Source: Candidatus Woesearchaeota archaeon (GTDB lineage Archaea; Nanobdellota; Nanobdellia; Woesearchaeales; UBA10107). From it: a DNA stretch of 36,970 nt. Both the position numbers and the translations under genes were made by a program. The stretch spans positions 1-36,970 of the forward strand of contig JAFGRQ010000017.1 in assembly GCA_016935155.1 (NCBI GenBank). Direction: 5' to 3'. Below the pieces are notes generated by a model, which was not told where the DNA came from, searched no databases, and was given only the letters and a program-made list of their open reading frames with translations. How positions within the stretch are numbered: the stretch's first letter is position 1; every line of letters begins with the position of its first letter. This document shows positions 15,671 through 23,815 of this stretch, piece after piece.

Positions 15671-15683
15671 GGTTGTCTTGTGG
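15671..15683 (-). repeat. 13-nt sequence shared upstream of both LAGLIDADG genes (copy 2)
   Basis: On the minus strand this is CCACAAGACAACC, identical to 4076-4088. Here about 35 AT-rich bases separate it from the next shared piece, AACCTCGTGAG-TATTT. That piece contains the GTG start and matches AACCTCGCGTGAGATATTT at the first locus. Confidence 0.45.
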
Positions 15684-15731
15684 TCAGAGTAAACAGAAAG
15701 CCATAAATATGAGTTGTTTGACTGCATATCC

Positions 15732-16151
15732 ATGAAATACGATTACAACATCCTGGAACATGGAAAATCATTGAGAGATTTAAGTCTAAAAGCAGCAGTA
15801 AACCTGAATCACTATGCAAGAAGAATAGGAGATTTAAACATTCAAAGCACAATCGAACTTGCTGATCTGCTTATGCATTTGGCAGAAAAATCAAAAGAAA
15901 AAAGATTAGACAGATTAACTTCTTCAGCTCTCGAAATGGCCTTGACAAATAATGCTCCTGATGCATCATATGATAAACTGGATCTCTATCAAGAACTAAC
16001 AATTTTTGCGCATGAATTAAGAACGAGAAACATAAATAGACTTTCTTATTTAACTGATGTTTGCTTCGATATAAATAAATGCATGAGAAGGGAAGCAGAT
16101 CCTGTTCTTAATGCAGCAAATAAAATTCTAGAAAACGCAAGAAATAATTAA
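15732..16151 (+). CDS. Helical protein of unknown function
   Basis: A 139-residue soluble protein, nearly all alpha-helical by composition. It runs from MKYDYNILEHGKSLRDLSLKA through repeated Leu/Ala/Glu/Arg-rich helices (ELADLLMHLAEKSKEKR, ELTIFAHELRTRN) to ANKILENARNN. ATG 15732 is chosen over a TTG six codons earlier because an AT-rich box (CCATAAATATGAG) sits about 20-30 bases before it. No catalytic motif or family is recognised. The HEPN-like look (helical, with an RxxxxR in ELRTRNINR) is too weak to call. The end overlaps the convergent uS10 gene by four bases. Confidence 0.55.
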   Translation: MKYDYNILEHGKSLRDLSLKAAVNLNHYARRIGDLNIQSTIELADLLMHLAEKSKEKRLDRLTSSALEMALTNNAPDASYDKLDLYQELTIFAHELRTRNINRLSYLTDVCFDINKCMRREADPVLNAANKILENARNN

Positions 16152-16456
16152 ATCATTTCAATTTCAATATTCAATCCTTCTGGGATTGGAACTCTCATAA
16201 CTAATCTCAAAGAACGCTCATCAACACCCAAATCAATTAATCTCTTGTGGATTCTCATTTCGTATCTTTCCCATGTTGATTTTCCGTTTCCACATGGCGA
16301 TTTACGCGTAGCTATCTTGAGTTTTTTAGTTGGTAAAGGTATAGGGCCCCTCATTGCCACTCCTGTTTTTGTAGAAATGTCTTTGATGTAGTCACAAACT
16401 GTGTTGATCTTTCCAATATCTGTACTTGCTATTTTTATTCTTGCTGTTTGTGCCAT
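16148..16456 (-). CDS. rps10: Small ribosomal subunit protein uS10
   Basis: A 102-residue protein, full length for archaeal uS10. It has the N-terminal strand ARIKIASTDIGKINTVCDYIKDI, the long loop RGPIPLPTKKLKIATRKSPCGNGKSTWERYEMRIHKRLID that reaches into the 30S head, and the closing strand VPIPEGLNIEIEM. It lies 59 bases downstream of aEF1A on the same strand, the conserved archaeal order tuf-rps10. The intervening leader is AT-rich with no clear separate promoter, so co-transcription with aEF1A is likely. Confidence 0.96.
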   Translation of the reverse strand: MAQTARIKIASTDIGKINTVCDYIKDISTKTGVAMRGPIPLPTKKLKIATRKSPCGNGKSTWERYEMRIHKRLIDLGVDERSLRLVMRVPIPEGLNIEIEMI

Positions 16457-16515
16457 TTTGCGTGTGGGCCATAAGGAAATTAATCCCTATGATAAAAATA
16501 AAATGAAATAAAGGC

Positions 16516-17826
16516 TTACATAGCCTTTTTAATTAAATCGATGCACATTCCTGCTGCTACTGTTGCACCGGAATCTCTGATTGCGAATCTCGCAAGCTGA
16601 GGTATTTCCTTCTGCTTTTCGATGCATAATGGCTGCATTGGTTTGCATTTTATAATCGCCGCGTCACCATTTTTGATGAAGTCGGGATGTTCTGCCAGTA
16701 CTTCTCCAGTCATTGGATTTAGTTTTTTAACCAGTTCTGTAATTTGGCATGCAACCTGTGCTGTGTGAATGTGGAATACTGGTGTGTATCCAACAGTAAT
16801 TACAGATGAATGGTTCAATACAACAATCTGCGCTGTGAATTCTGTTGCAACAGTAGGGATATTGCTTGAGTGACCAAGAACATCTCCCCTTGCAGCGTCC
16901 TTCTTTTCAACTCCTCTGACTACGAAGCCAATGTTATCACCAGGTTCTGCGCTTTGAAGCGCTTCATGGTGCATTTCGATTGACTTTACTTCTCCAGAAA
17001 CTCCTTTTCCTTCTCTTCCTGGAACGATAGTAACTTTGTCATTTACCTTAATCACTCCTGTTTCGACCTTTCCAACCGGAACGGTTCCGATTCCTGCAAT
17101 TTTGTAAACATCCTGCAAAGGAAGTCTCAATGGAAGGTCTGTTGGTTTCTGAGGTTCTTTCAGGTTGTTCATTGCTTCGAGCAATGTTGGTCCTGTGTAC
17201 CATGACATGTTTGTAGATTTCTTTGCAACATTATCTCCTTTCAATGAGGCAATCGGTATGAACGGAACGTCTTCAATTTTCCATCCAGATGCTTTCAGCA
17301 AAGCTGATACAGCTGTTTTTACTCCTTCGAATCTTTCTTTGTTGTATCCCTGCATGTCCATTTTGTTGACAGCAACGATTAATTGTCCAACGCCAAGGAT
17401 TTTTGTCAGTCTTGCGTGTTCTACTGTTTGAGGAGGAAGTTCTGTGACTGATTCTGTTCCCTTGATTTCGTTCGCACCGCATACAAGAACTGCAACATCA
17501 GCTTGTGCTGCTCCTGTAATCATGTTTTTAACGAAGTCTTTGTGGCCAGGCGCATCAATTATTGTGAAATAATATTTGTCAGTTTCAAATCTCTGGTGAG
17601 ACAAGTCGATTGTAATTCCTCTTTCCTGCTCTTCTTTCAGAGTATCCATTACGTAAGCAAATTCGAAGCCTACTTTTCCAAGCTCCTTTGCTTTTTCTTG
17701 AAGTTTTCTCATTGCCTGTTCGTCTACATTTCCTGAATCATACAATAGTCTTCCGACTGTCGTAGATTTTCCGTGGTCGATGTGACCCACGAATACAATA
17801 TTTACGTGTGGTTTTGCCTTAGCCAT
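16516..17826 (-). CDS. tuf: Translation elongation factor aEF1A
   Basis: A 436-residue GTPase that brings aminoacyl-tRNA to the ribosome. Residues 10-19 form the P-loop ([10 protein letters not shown]). Switch I includes [14 protein letters not shown], then DAPGHKDF (G3) and NKMD (G4). Two beta-barrel domains follow ([26 protein letters not shown] and [22 protein letters not shown]). The length is normal for the family. A strong Shine-Dalgarno sequence (AGGGAGG) lies about ten bases before the ATG. The G residues of that site are partly inside a CCTAT-TC-ATAGG palindrome, which could modulate initiation. The TATA box is at 17874-17885. uS10 follows in the same operon. Confidence 0.97.
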   Translation of the reverse strand: MAKAKPHVNIVFVGHIDHGKSTTVGRLLYDSGNVDEQAMRKLQEKAKELGKVGFEFAYVMDTLKEEQERGITIDLSHQRFETDKYYFTIIDAPGHKDFVKNMITGAAQADVAVLVCGANEIKGTESVTELPPQTVEHARLTKILGVGQLIVAVNKMDMQGYNKERFEGVKTAVSALLKASGWKIEDVPFIPIASLKGDNVAKKSTNMSWYTGPTLLEAMNNLKEPQKPTDLPLRLPLQDVYKIAGIGTVPVGKVETGVIKVNDKVTIVPGREGKGVSGEVKSIEMHHEALQSAEPGDNIGFVVRGVEKKDAARGDVLGHSSNIPTVATEFTAQIVVLNHSSVITVGYTPVFHIHTAQVACQITELVKKLNPMTGEVLAEHPDFIKNGDAAIIKCKPMQPLCIEKQKEIPQLARFAIRDSGATVAAGMCIDLIKKAM

Positions 17827-17873
17827 TTTTATAATTCCTCCCTATGAATAGGATAATTTTGGGTTTTGATGTT

Positions 17874-17885
17874 GCTATTTAAAGC
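17874..17885 (-). promoter_or_regulatory. TATA box of the aEF1A-uS10 operon
   Basis: On the minus strand this reads GCTTTAAATAGC, itself a near-palindrome, 48-59 bases before the aEF1A start. It predicts a leader of about 25 bases containing the Shine-Dalgarno AGGGAGG (17837-17843). A second TATA-like CTTTATAAAG lies about 60 bases further upstream. Confidence 0.55.
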
Positions 17886-17959
17886 TTTCGCTTAAATGAG
17901 TTCTCTATCCCCCTTAGACTATAGAATTTAAGGGGCTTTATAAAGGTTTCTGTGTAGAA

Positions 17960-18628
17960 TTAGTTGTGCAAGTTCTCATTCATCCTGTCCATTAGAAATT
18001 TTTCAGCTTTTTCGACTTCACTTCCGCCAACCAGGAATTCAAGAGTCTCTCCTTTTTCGAACGTTGGATTGTTGAACTGCAAATCACAGTAAGGAACAAT
18101 GTTTCCGTTTTCTCTCAGATAAAAGTCAGGGATTATGTTTTTTCCATTCACGAAGACATTGCAGTAAAATCCTTTCAATGCTTCAACTAAAGAATTTATT
18201 TGTTCTGTGTTATCAACATTTACCTTGTGTTTGTGGAATATTCCTTTCGCAGTTTTTTCTCTCCGCAAATACCAGTTTTCAACCCATTTATTTCCTTTTT
18301 CAGATTCTCTCCATTCGCACAAAATGTTGTTTATTTCATCTTTCTCATGGGAATAGTTAGTATCAATTCTCTTTTTCATTTCATGGAGATTTCTGTCAGA
18401 CTCACAGGCATATTTTGTGCCTTTTAGACCTTCACGAATCAATTCAAAATTTCTTTGTAAATGCAATCCCGTATCCCATTCTTCTTTGTGTACAGATACT
18501 GCTTCTCTTGTTGTAATTGGTTTGCTTTCTATTCCGTGGTAGAATTTATGTGTAAGTGCAGCTTCCAACTCGTAAGGTTTGACAATTGCGATTTCAGAAC
18601 TATTGTTGGTCTGGGTTTCGAGCGCCAT
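17960..18628 (-). CDS. Soluble protein of unknown function
   Basis: A 222-residue protein with ATG 18628 as start (MALETQTNNSSE). An in-frame TTG five codons earlier is less likely because ATG 18628 has a TATA-like TTTAAATAAT about 25-30 bases in front. The N-terminal half is charged and probably helical (HKEEWDTGLHLQRNFELIREGLKG, NLHEMKKRIDTNYSHEKDEIN). The C-terminal half has alternating strands and ends with a possible ubiquitin-like or beta-grasp pattern (CNVFVNGKNIIPDFYLRENGNIVPY...GETLEFLVGG). That resemblance is weak and is not claimed as a family. No signal peptide or membrane helix. A monocistronic unit. Confidence 0.55.
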   Translation of the reverse strand: MALETQTNNSSEIAIVKPYELEAALTHKFYHGIESKPITTREAVSVHKEEWDTGLHLQRNFELIREGLKGTKYACESDRNLHEMKKRIDTNYSHEKDEINNILCEWRESEKGNKWVENWYLRREKTAKGIFHKHKVNVDNTEQINSLVEALKGFYCNVFVNGKNIIPDFYLRENGNIVPYCDLQFNNPTFEKGETLEFLVGGSEVEKAEKFLMDRMNENLHN

Positions 18629-18685
18629 TTTGGATTTTCTCAAGTGAAACTATTATTTAAAGAATGATATATATTTTATATAAAT

Positions 18686-19063
18686 TTACTGTATGTTCTC
18701 ACTTGCGGCAACGAGTTCTTCCAGCTTTTCTTCTGCATCTTCTGGTTCAACCGCCTCAAGAGCCGTTTTTTCAAGATTGCCCTCTTTGAAGGAATTCAAC
18801 TCTTCTTTTTTCAAATATAGTTCTTTGCATTCTGTGTGAGGATCTCTTGGGACAACATTGTAACTCAAATCTGCTCTGCAATCGACACAAGCACCCTGGG
18901 TTATTTCAGATATTCTTTTTGGAACGAGTTCTTCACAGCAGTAACAAGGAATGGTGTCTTTTTTTTCATCGGGACTCAACTCTCTGCATCTTTTTGTTAC
19001 AACATCTAGAAATCTTATGTATTCCATTCCGTGCCAGATTATTTCTTTCATATTTTCTTTCAT
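18686..19063 (-). CDS. DksA/TraR-type C4 zinc finger protein
   Basis: A 125-residue protein. Residues ~40-62 carry CYCCEELVPKRISEITQGAC followed by VDC. This fits the DksA/TraR finger pattern C-x2-C-G/E-x2-(I/V)-x3-R-(I/L)...C-(V)-x-C, which binds one zinc. In bacteria this finger is found in proteins that reach into the RNA polymerase secondary channel, but there it is preceded by a long coiled coil. Here only about 40 residues precede it, and an acidic helical tail (LEKTALEAVEPEDAEEKLEELVAASENIQ) follows. Transcription-related function is therefore only a guess. A TATA box (TTATATAAAG, minus strand) lies about 20-30 bases before the ATG. Confidence 0.6.
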   Translation of the reverse strand: MKENMKEIIWHGMEYIRFLDVVTKRCRELSPDEKKDTIPCYCCEELVPKRISEITQGACVDCRADLSYNVVPRDPHTECKELYLKKEELNSFKEGNLEKTALEAVEPEDAEEKLEELVAASENIQ

Positions 19064-19145
19064 ATCAAAAACTCGGGATATCCAAGTCCTTTATATAACT
19101 TCTCTTTAGTTATTTTTATAAACGGCGGGTGAGGAGATTCTCACC

Positions 19146-19355
19146 ATGAGAAGGTCATGGATGATAATGGGGGGAACTGCTGTTGCAGCCGGATTAACGA
19201 TGATTCTGGCCCTTGTTTTTGCTGTTGTTGCAATCCCGATTTTGATTGTTGGAGGGATTCTTATGTTTTTAATCGGTTTGCTCATTCCGGAGAACGGCGC
19301 CTACTACTTCACGTACGATATCAAAAAGAAAAGAATGGTCAAGAAAAGAGCATAA
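19146..19355 (+). CDS. Small two-helix membrane protein
   Basis: A 69-residue protein with a long hydrophobic stretch (residues ~6-47). The stretch is rich in Ala, Val, Ile and Gly and can make two helices joined by Pro-Ile (VVAIPILIVGG). A basic C-terminal tail (YDIKKKRMVKKRA) should be cytoplasmic. The N-terminus MRRSW is also basic, so both ends are probably inside. No family is recognised. The ATG follows GGTGAGGAGATTCTCACC, which contains a Shine-Dalgarno-like GGAG but also a GGTGAG...CTCACC hairpin that could hide it. Confidence 0.6.
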   Translation: MRRSWMIMGGTAVAAGLTMILALVFAVVAIPILIVGGILMFLIGLLIPENGAYYFTYDIKKKRMVKKRA

Positions 19356-19401
19356 TGTTTAAATACTAAAAGGGTATTTTGCTAATCAAGGGGTGCTTAA
19401 C

Positions 19402-19962
19402 ATGGGTAAATTTATAGATAACTGGGAGCCGCCAAGGCTCGAAGAAAGGCAAAATTCTTTCGGATGGCTGTGGTTAATATTTTTGTTCGTTGCAATTGGG
19501 TTGGTCGTTTTGTTTTTAATGCAGCAGAAAACAGGGAGTCAAGCTCCTTCGCAGACTGTGCAGGAAACAAGTGCGCCTTCAGCATCTGAATCTTCAACGC
19601 CAGGCGCATCATCTGCGCAGCCTAATGTTGCAGCATCTTCTGCACCTGAAATAGACCGGTCTTGCACAGCAGTTGCAGGAATTGTTCCAGGAACGACAGT
19701 CAGAGACGGAAATGTAATTACTGTTTCATTCAAAAACAACGGAAAAGTAGGAATTGAAGGTTCATATTTTGAATTTTCCTCTGGAGAAAAAAAGATTTAC
19801 AAGATGAACTCTGAAGCGGTTGCGATTGGCGGATTGGTAACGTACACGGTTGATTTAGATGACGCAGCAGGAGAACTTGGTTCGGAAGTCAAGTCATTTG
19901 TTATACTTCCAATCCAAAACGGAAAAGCTTGTTTGAATCAAAGAATGGTTGTGATTAAGTAA
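19402..19962 (+). CDS. Membrane-anchored extracytoplasmic protein of unknown function
   Basis: A 186-residue protein. ATG 19402 is chosen over GTG 19393 because AAGGGGTG (19388-19395) is well placed as its Shine-Dalgarno. Residues ~1-20 are polar, ~21-42 form one TM helix (WLWLIFLFVAIGLVVLFLMQ), and a Ser/Ala/Pro/Thr-rich linker follows (SAPSASESSTPGASSAQ). A C-terminal beta-sandwich-like domain of about 110 residues (GIVPGTTVRDGNVITVSFKNNGKVGIEGSYFEF...) closes the protein. The domain looks like the FxxNG-type Ig fold common in archaeal surface proteins. It is probably exposed on the outer face. A TATA-like TTTAAATAC lies about 40 bases upstream. Confidence 0.6.
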   Translation: MGKFIDNWEPPRLEERQNSFGWLWLIFLFVAIGLVVLFLMQQKTGSQAPSQTVQETSAPSASESSTPGASSAQPNVAASSAPEIDRSCTAVAGIVPGTTVRDGNVITVSFKNNGKVGIEGSYFEFSSGEKKIYKMNSEAVAIGGLVTYTVDLDDAAGELGSEVKSFVILPIQNGKACLNQRMVVIK

Positions 19963-19967
19963 TCACA

Positions 19968-20315
19968 TCATTTTTTCCATTTTTCTATTCTTTTTTTGCA
20001 TTCTTTGCATCTTTTTTTCAAATCTCCGATTGAAATGTTAATATTAACTTTTGCATTCCTGTGTTCTTTCGGCAGATAAGAAAAATCGGGAGCTTTTAGT
20101 TTTGAATTGTGTGAATAACCTCTTCTTAACATTTCTTTTACCAATTGATTGTGTCTTTTTTCATAGCTCTTCGGTTCAATCTGAACTTTTGGGGAGATTC
20201 TTCCATGAACTTTGATTTTCTTTTTGAAAGAAGGAATAAATTTATGCAATTCTCCGTGCTCGCCAAGAAGATGTTTTCTGCACAATAGTTTTGGGTCAAT
20301 CATCCACATTCTCAT
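19968..20315 (-). CDS. T4-endonuclease-V-like pyrimidine dimer DNA glycosylase
   Basis: A 115-residue protein. The N-terminus MRMWMIDPKLLCRKHLLGEHGEL aligns with the T4 DenV pattern L-x3-HL-xxEYREL; E22 matches the catalytic Glu23 of T4. Later blocks also fit: HNQLVKEMLRRGYSHNS, like the T4 RQIELIAECLKRGFN helix, and the INISIGDLKKR end. Such enzymes flip out and excise one base of a UV photodimer and then cut the strand by beta-elimination. ATG 20315 is chosen because it overlaps the upstream stop as ATGA; an ATG four codons earlier is in frame. T4 uses Thr2 as the attacking residue, and here residue 2 is Arg, so the nucleophile is uncertain. It is coupled to the unknown gene at 20312-20710. 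Confidence 0.7.
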   Translation of the reverse strand: MRMWMIDPKLLCRKHLLGEHGELHKFIPSFKKKIKVHGRISPKVQIEPKSYEKRHNQLVKEMLRRGYSHNSKLKAPDFSYLPKEHRNAKVNINISIGDLKKRCKECKKRIEKWKK

Positions 20316-20710
20316 TTTTTTGAGCATTCCTGAATCGAAACGACTTCGCAGTACTTGGTATTTGGTTCATACCGCAATATAACATTAACATTAGGTAGTT
20401 TGAACTGAAAATCTTCGAATTCCGAACATAATTCGTCAAGAACTGAAGGATTTGTTTCTCTGTTTATATGAGCAATTATTTTTCCTGTTTTGTCATTAAT
20501 GTTTAAACAATCTCCGTAATTATCTTCATGCGTTGCAGAAACATTTTTTAATCCAACCCACGCGAAACCACTCTCGACAGAATACCATGGGTTTGTTTTA
20601 AGGCTTGCTGCATTATCTACGAGGTCTTTTATAGATTCGGCGATATATTGCTGAGGAAGAAAAATTTTTGATAATATTCCTTTGATGCCTTTTTTTTGTA
20701 ATAATTGCAT
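20312..20710 (-). CDS. Protein of unknown function coupled to the DNA glycosylase
   Basis: A 132-residue soluble protein beginning MQLLQKKGIKGILSKIF. The middle has strand-turn-strand patterns (WYSVESGFAWVGLKNVSATH, LNINDKTGKIIAHINRE), and a final part (VNVILRYEPNTKYCEVVSIQ) looks like a small beta-rich domain. No family is recognised. Its stop overlaps the glycosylase start (ATGA), so the two are translated together. A part in handling damaged DNA is suggested only by this linkage. Confidence 0.55.
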   Translation of the reverse strand: MQLLQKKGIKGILSKIFLPQQYIAESIKDLVDNAASLKTNPWYSVESGFAWVGLKNVSATHEDNYGDCLNINDKTGKIIAHINRETNPSVLDELCSEFEDFQFKLPNVNVILRYEPNTKYCEVVSIQECSKK

Positions 20711-20779
20711 AGTTAGATTTGTTTTTTCTAATATATAAATACATAGGATGAAAACTAAATAAAAAATAAACGGTTATCG

Positions 20780-22996
20780 CTAACCGCCTGCATGAGATTT
20801 TGCAACACCCATTTCATCAACAGACAGTTTCTTTCTCTCTCTAATCTGTCCAACCACTTTGCCCTGCAACTCTGGATTCATTCTTTTGAAAGTCTGGTCA
20901 GCCATGGATTGAACGCCGCGTCCATTTGTTGCAGACCTTAAATCATTTGATAGTCCAAATGTTTCTGCAACAGGTATTTCTCCGCGAACTGTGACAAAAG
21001 ATTCTTCTTCAGTTATGACATCAATTAAAATTCCTCTTTTCTGAGTAACTAATTTAGTTAATTCTCCCATGTATTCAATAGGTGCTTCAAACAATAACGT
21101 CTGAACTGGTTCAAACATAACTGGTTTGGCCTGTATCATTGCGCCTCTGATTGCTTCTCTCACAGCAGGAAGAACTTGCGCCGGTCCTCTGTGAATAGCA
21201 TCTTCGTGCATGTTGATGTCAGTTAATCTGACAACCATGTTGACACATTTTTCTCTCGCTAAAGGACCATAAGACATGACATCTTCAAATCCATCAATTA
21301 TTAATTCAAGAATTTCCTCGATTCCAACAATACCTCTTGTTTGGTCTAAAAATATATTCCCTTCATAAATGTCTTTAACCTGTCTTGATTCTTTGTTGTC
21401 AAATCCTGCATTTTCCAAAGCTTCCCATAATTTCTGGTCTTTTTTCTTAATTCTGCCGTTTGGAATGAAGCCGTCTGCAATCGCCTTTGACATTGTTTCT
21501 GACATTTGCTCAACCTTAATGTAGATTTTGTTGTGCTTGTTTGGAGATTTTCCTTCAACTTCCGGAGATTCACCGGCAACTGATTCTCTGTAAACAACAA
21601 TTGGAGGAGAGCCAAGGACATCAACATTTTTTTCTGTCTTGATTCTGTTTTCAACGATTTCTAGGTGCAGTTCTCCCATGCCGCTCAGCAAGTGCTCTCC
21701 TGTTTCTTCGTGAATTTCAACTTTGATTGAAGGATCTTCTTTTACAACCTGTCTTAAAACTTCAACTAGCTTAGGCAAATCTGCAGGATTTTTTGCTTTG
21801 ATTGCTTTTGTAACAACCGGCTCGAAAATATGCTTCATTTCTTCAAAAGCAACATCTGGTTCGAGAGAAAGTGTATCTCCCGCTCTTGTTCTAACTCCCA
21901 TTATTGCAACAATGTTTCCGCAGGGCATTGCCTCGATCATTTCCGGCCTTACTCCTTTGTAAACATAAAGATTCTGAATTTTTTGTTTTGAATTATCACC
22001 CGAGATGCAAACTTCCTGTCCTGACCTTATCGTTCCTGAATACAGTCTTCCTGCTGCAACTTCTCTGTTGCTTCTCTGGTCAATTAAAATTCTTGTAACA
22101 ACAAAAGTAAGTTTTCCGTCTGGATTGCATGACAATAAATCTTTTCCTAATTCGGAGTCAATATCTCCTCTCCATATTTTTGGAATTCTGTAAGCCTGAG
22201 CTTGTTTAGGGTCAGGAAGGTGCTTGATAACCATATCTAAAAGAACTTCATATAATGGAGCCTTGTCCCAAACCCATTTTTTCCTTACATCTTCGTCTAA
22301 ATTGTAAATATTTAAAATATCTTTGAATGAAACCCCTTTTTTTTTCATGAACGGAACAGACATAGCCCAGTTGTCTCTTGCAGAACCAAACGCAACAGAA
22401 CCGTCTGCAATATCTACTTTCCATTTCTCCCTGAATTCGGGTTCTGCTATTTGTCCAACTAATTTATTGAATTTGAGAACAATTTCAGCGAATCTTTTCT
22501 GCATTTGCTCGGGAGTGAACATCATTTCTTTGATTAATCTGTCACATTTATTGATGAAAAGAACAGGTTTAACTCTTTCTCTAAGTGCCTGTTTCAAAAC
22601 AGTTTCTGTCTGAGGCATTATTCCTTCAGAAGCGCAGACGAGAACAACAGTTCCGTCAACAGCCCTCATTGCTCTTGTAACATTTCCTCCAAAATCAACG
22701 TGACCAGGAGTATCAATGAGATTGATAAGGAAATCTTCTCCATTAAATGTGTGAGCCATGGAAACGTTTGCTGAATCAACAGTAAGAAGTCTTTCCTGCT
22801 CGTCTTTGTGCTGCCATGTTGCCATCCCCTCTTCCAAATCTCCTGCTGCTTTTTCAGACATTAAACCAGCCGCTGCGAGAAGATTATCTGTCAAAGCTGT
22901 TTTGCCATGGTGAATGTGAGCAGAAGTAGCTATGTTTCTAATGTGAGTTTGATTTGATGCAATTCTCAGCATTTTTGCCAGTTTTTCATCTGCCAT
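20780..22996 (-). CDS. fusA: Translation elongation factor aEF2
   Basis: A 738-residue ribosomal translocase. The G1 motif is SAHIHHGKTALTD, where Asp of the common HIDHGKT is His. Switch I reads DEQERLLTVDSANVSM instead of the common RGITI form, though the switch Thr is kept. DTPGHVDF (G3) and NKCD (G4) are normal. Domain IV has HEDAIHRGPAQ, whose second His is the site of diphthamide formation. The length fits archaeal EF2. It lies 11 bases after NDK and should be the last gene of the L7Ae-eS28-eL24-NDK operon. In many archaea NDK is followed by IF2, so EF2 here is a variant order. Confidence 0.97.
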   Translation of the reverse strand: MADEKLAKMLRIASNQTHIRNIATSAHIHHGKTALTDNLLAAAGLMSEKAAGDLEEGMATWQHKDEQERLLTVDSANVSMAHTFNGEDFLINLIDTPGHVDFGGNVTRAMRAVDGTVVLVCASEGIMPQTETVLKQALRERVKPVLFINKCDRLIKEMMFTPEQMQKRFAEIVLKFNKLVGQIAEPEFREKWKVDIADGSVAFGSARDNWAMSVPFMKKKGVSFKDILNIYNLDEDVRKKWVWDKAPLYEVLLDMVIKHLPDPKQAQAYRIPKIWRGDIDSELGKDLLSCNPDGKLTFVVTRILIDQRSNREVAAGRLYSGTIRSGQEVCISGDNSKQKIQNLYVYKGVRPEMIEAMPCGNIVAIMGVRTRAGDTLSLEPDVAFEEMKHIFEPVVTKAIKAKNPADLPKLVEVLRQVVKEDPSIKVEIHEETGEHLLSGMGELHLEIVENRIKTEKNVDVLGSPPIVVYRESVAGESPEVEGKSPNKHNKIYIKVEQMSETMSKAIADGFIPNGRIKKKDQKLWEALENAGFDNKESRQVKDIYEGNIFLDQTRGIVGIEEILELIIDGFEDVMSYGPLAREKCVNMVVRLTDINMHEDAIHRGPAQVLPAVREAIRGAMIQAKPVMFEPVQTLLFEAPIEYMGELTKLVTQKRGILIDVITEEESFVTVRGEIPVAETFGLSNDLRSATNGRGVQSMADQTFKRMNPELQGKVVGQIRERKKLSVDEMGVAKSHAGG

Positions 22997-23007
22997 TTTT
23001 AATTACC

Positions 23008-23526
23008 TCATTTCCAATATGAATATTCAACTGTTTCTTGTTTTGTTTCGTTTGGATAAATTTTGCTCACCAATTCATCCGGTTTAAACCAAAGCTTGAT
23101 TTCACGTTCTGCTTGTTCCCCATCTTCTGAAGCATGCATCACGTTTTCGAATACACCGCTATCGGAATGTATTCTTCCGTATTTTCCTCTTATTGTTGTA
23201 GGTTCTGCTTTTTCAGGATTTGTTGCTCCTGCAAGTTCCCTTATCTTTGCTATCGCATCTTCTCCCTCATACACCATTACGAGAACCCTATTTGTATGAT
23301 AGTGCCCCATGATATATTTTAGAGTTGCTTCGAAAATAGCTTCTCCTTTAGCTTCTTTTAGTTTATGATAATGTCTTTCTGCAAGTTCTCTTGAAACACT
23401 AACTATTTTTGCACCGACTATCGTTAATTTAGTCTCTGCAAGTTTTGAAATAATGTCTCCAGTTAGAGATTTAACCAAACCATCTGGTTTGATTATGACT
23501 AAACATTGTTCAACTTTTTCTGTCAT
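23008..23526 (-). CDS. ndk: Nucleoside diphosphate kinase
   Basis: A 172-residue enzyme that exchanges the gamma-phosphate between NTPs and NDPs through a phospho-histidine. The N-terminal strand CLVIIKPDGLVKSLTGDI, the RHYHKLKEAKGEAIF helix and ATNPEKAEPTTIRGKYG are family signatures. H131 in NVMHASE is the active-site His. The C-terminus is about 20 residues longer than the usual 150 (KIYPNETKQETVEYSYWK). It is part of the ribosomal operon, after eL24 and before aEF2. Confidence 0.95.
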   Translation of the reverse strand: MTEKVEQCLVIIKPDGLVKSLTGDIISKLAETKLTIVGAKIVSVSRELAERHYHKLKEAKGEAIFEATLKYIMGHYHTNRVLVMVYEGEDAIAKIRELAGATNPEKAEPTTIRGKYGRIHSDSGVFENVMHASEDGEQAEREIKLWFKPDELVSKIYPNETKQETVEYSYWK

Positions 23527-23527
23527 T

Positions 23528-23815
23528 TTATTTAGTTTTTTTAGGAGATTCTTTTTTTACTTCTTTCTTTGTCTCTTTGACTTCTGTTTTTACTTTCTTC
23601 GAAACTTGATTTCCTTCCTTCAGCAATCCCAATCTAACTTGCTTCGCATTTTTGTATTCGACAGTCCAGGGAGTTTCTCTCGCGACTCTTTTTAATTTAA
23701 GCAGGTTCTTTTCGCATTTTCTGCTGCAAAAATTAATTGTCTTTCCATCTTTCATGAAAAGAGTTTTCCCTGTTCCTTTTTCAATTTCAGAACCGCAGAA
23801 AGAGCATTTGGTCAT
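23528..23815 (-). CDS. rpl24e: Large ribosomal subunit protein eL24
   Basis: A 95-residue protein. Residues 1-60 are the zinc-binding core: MTKCSFCGSEIEKGTGKTLF followed by FCSRKCEKNLL, giving the C-x2-C...C-x3-C set. A Lys/Glu-rich tail of about 30 residues (KKVKTEVKETKKEVKKESPKKTK) extends beyond the usual archaeal length and is probably unstructured. Its ATG overlaps the stop of eS28 by four bases. Confidence 0.94.
   Translation of the reverse strand: MTKCSFCGSEIEKGTGKTLFMKDGKTINFCSRKCEKNLLKLKRVARETPWTVEYKNAKQVRLGLLKEGNQVSKKVKTEVKETKKEVKKESPKKTK

Noticed and set aside
15732-16151. HEPN-type toxin
   Set aside because: Only a loose R-x4-R resemblance, no paired MNT nucleotidyltransferase gene next to it, and the helices look generic.
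17960-18628. Beta-grasp/ubiquitin-like C-terminus as partner of the JAMM protein
   Set aside because: The strand pattern is weak, there is no C-terminal Gly-Gly, and the genes are 6 kb apart.
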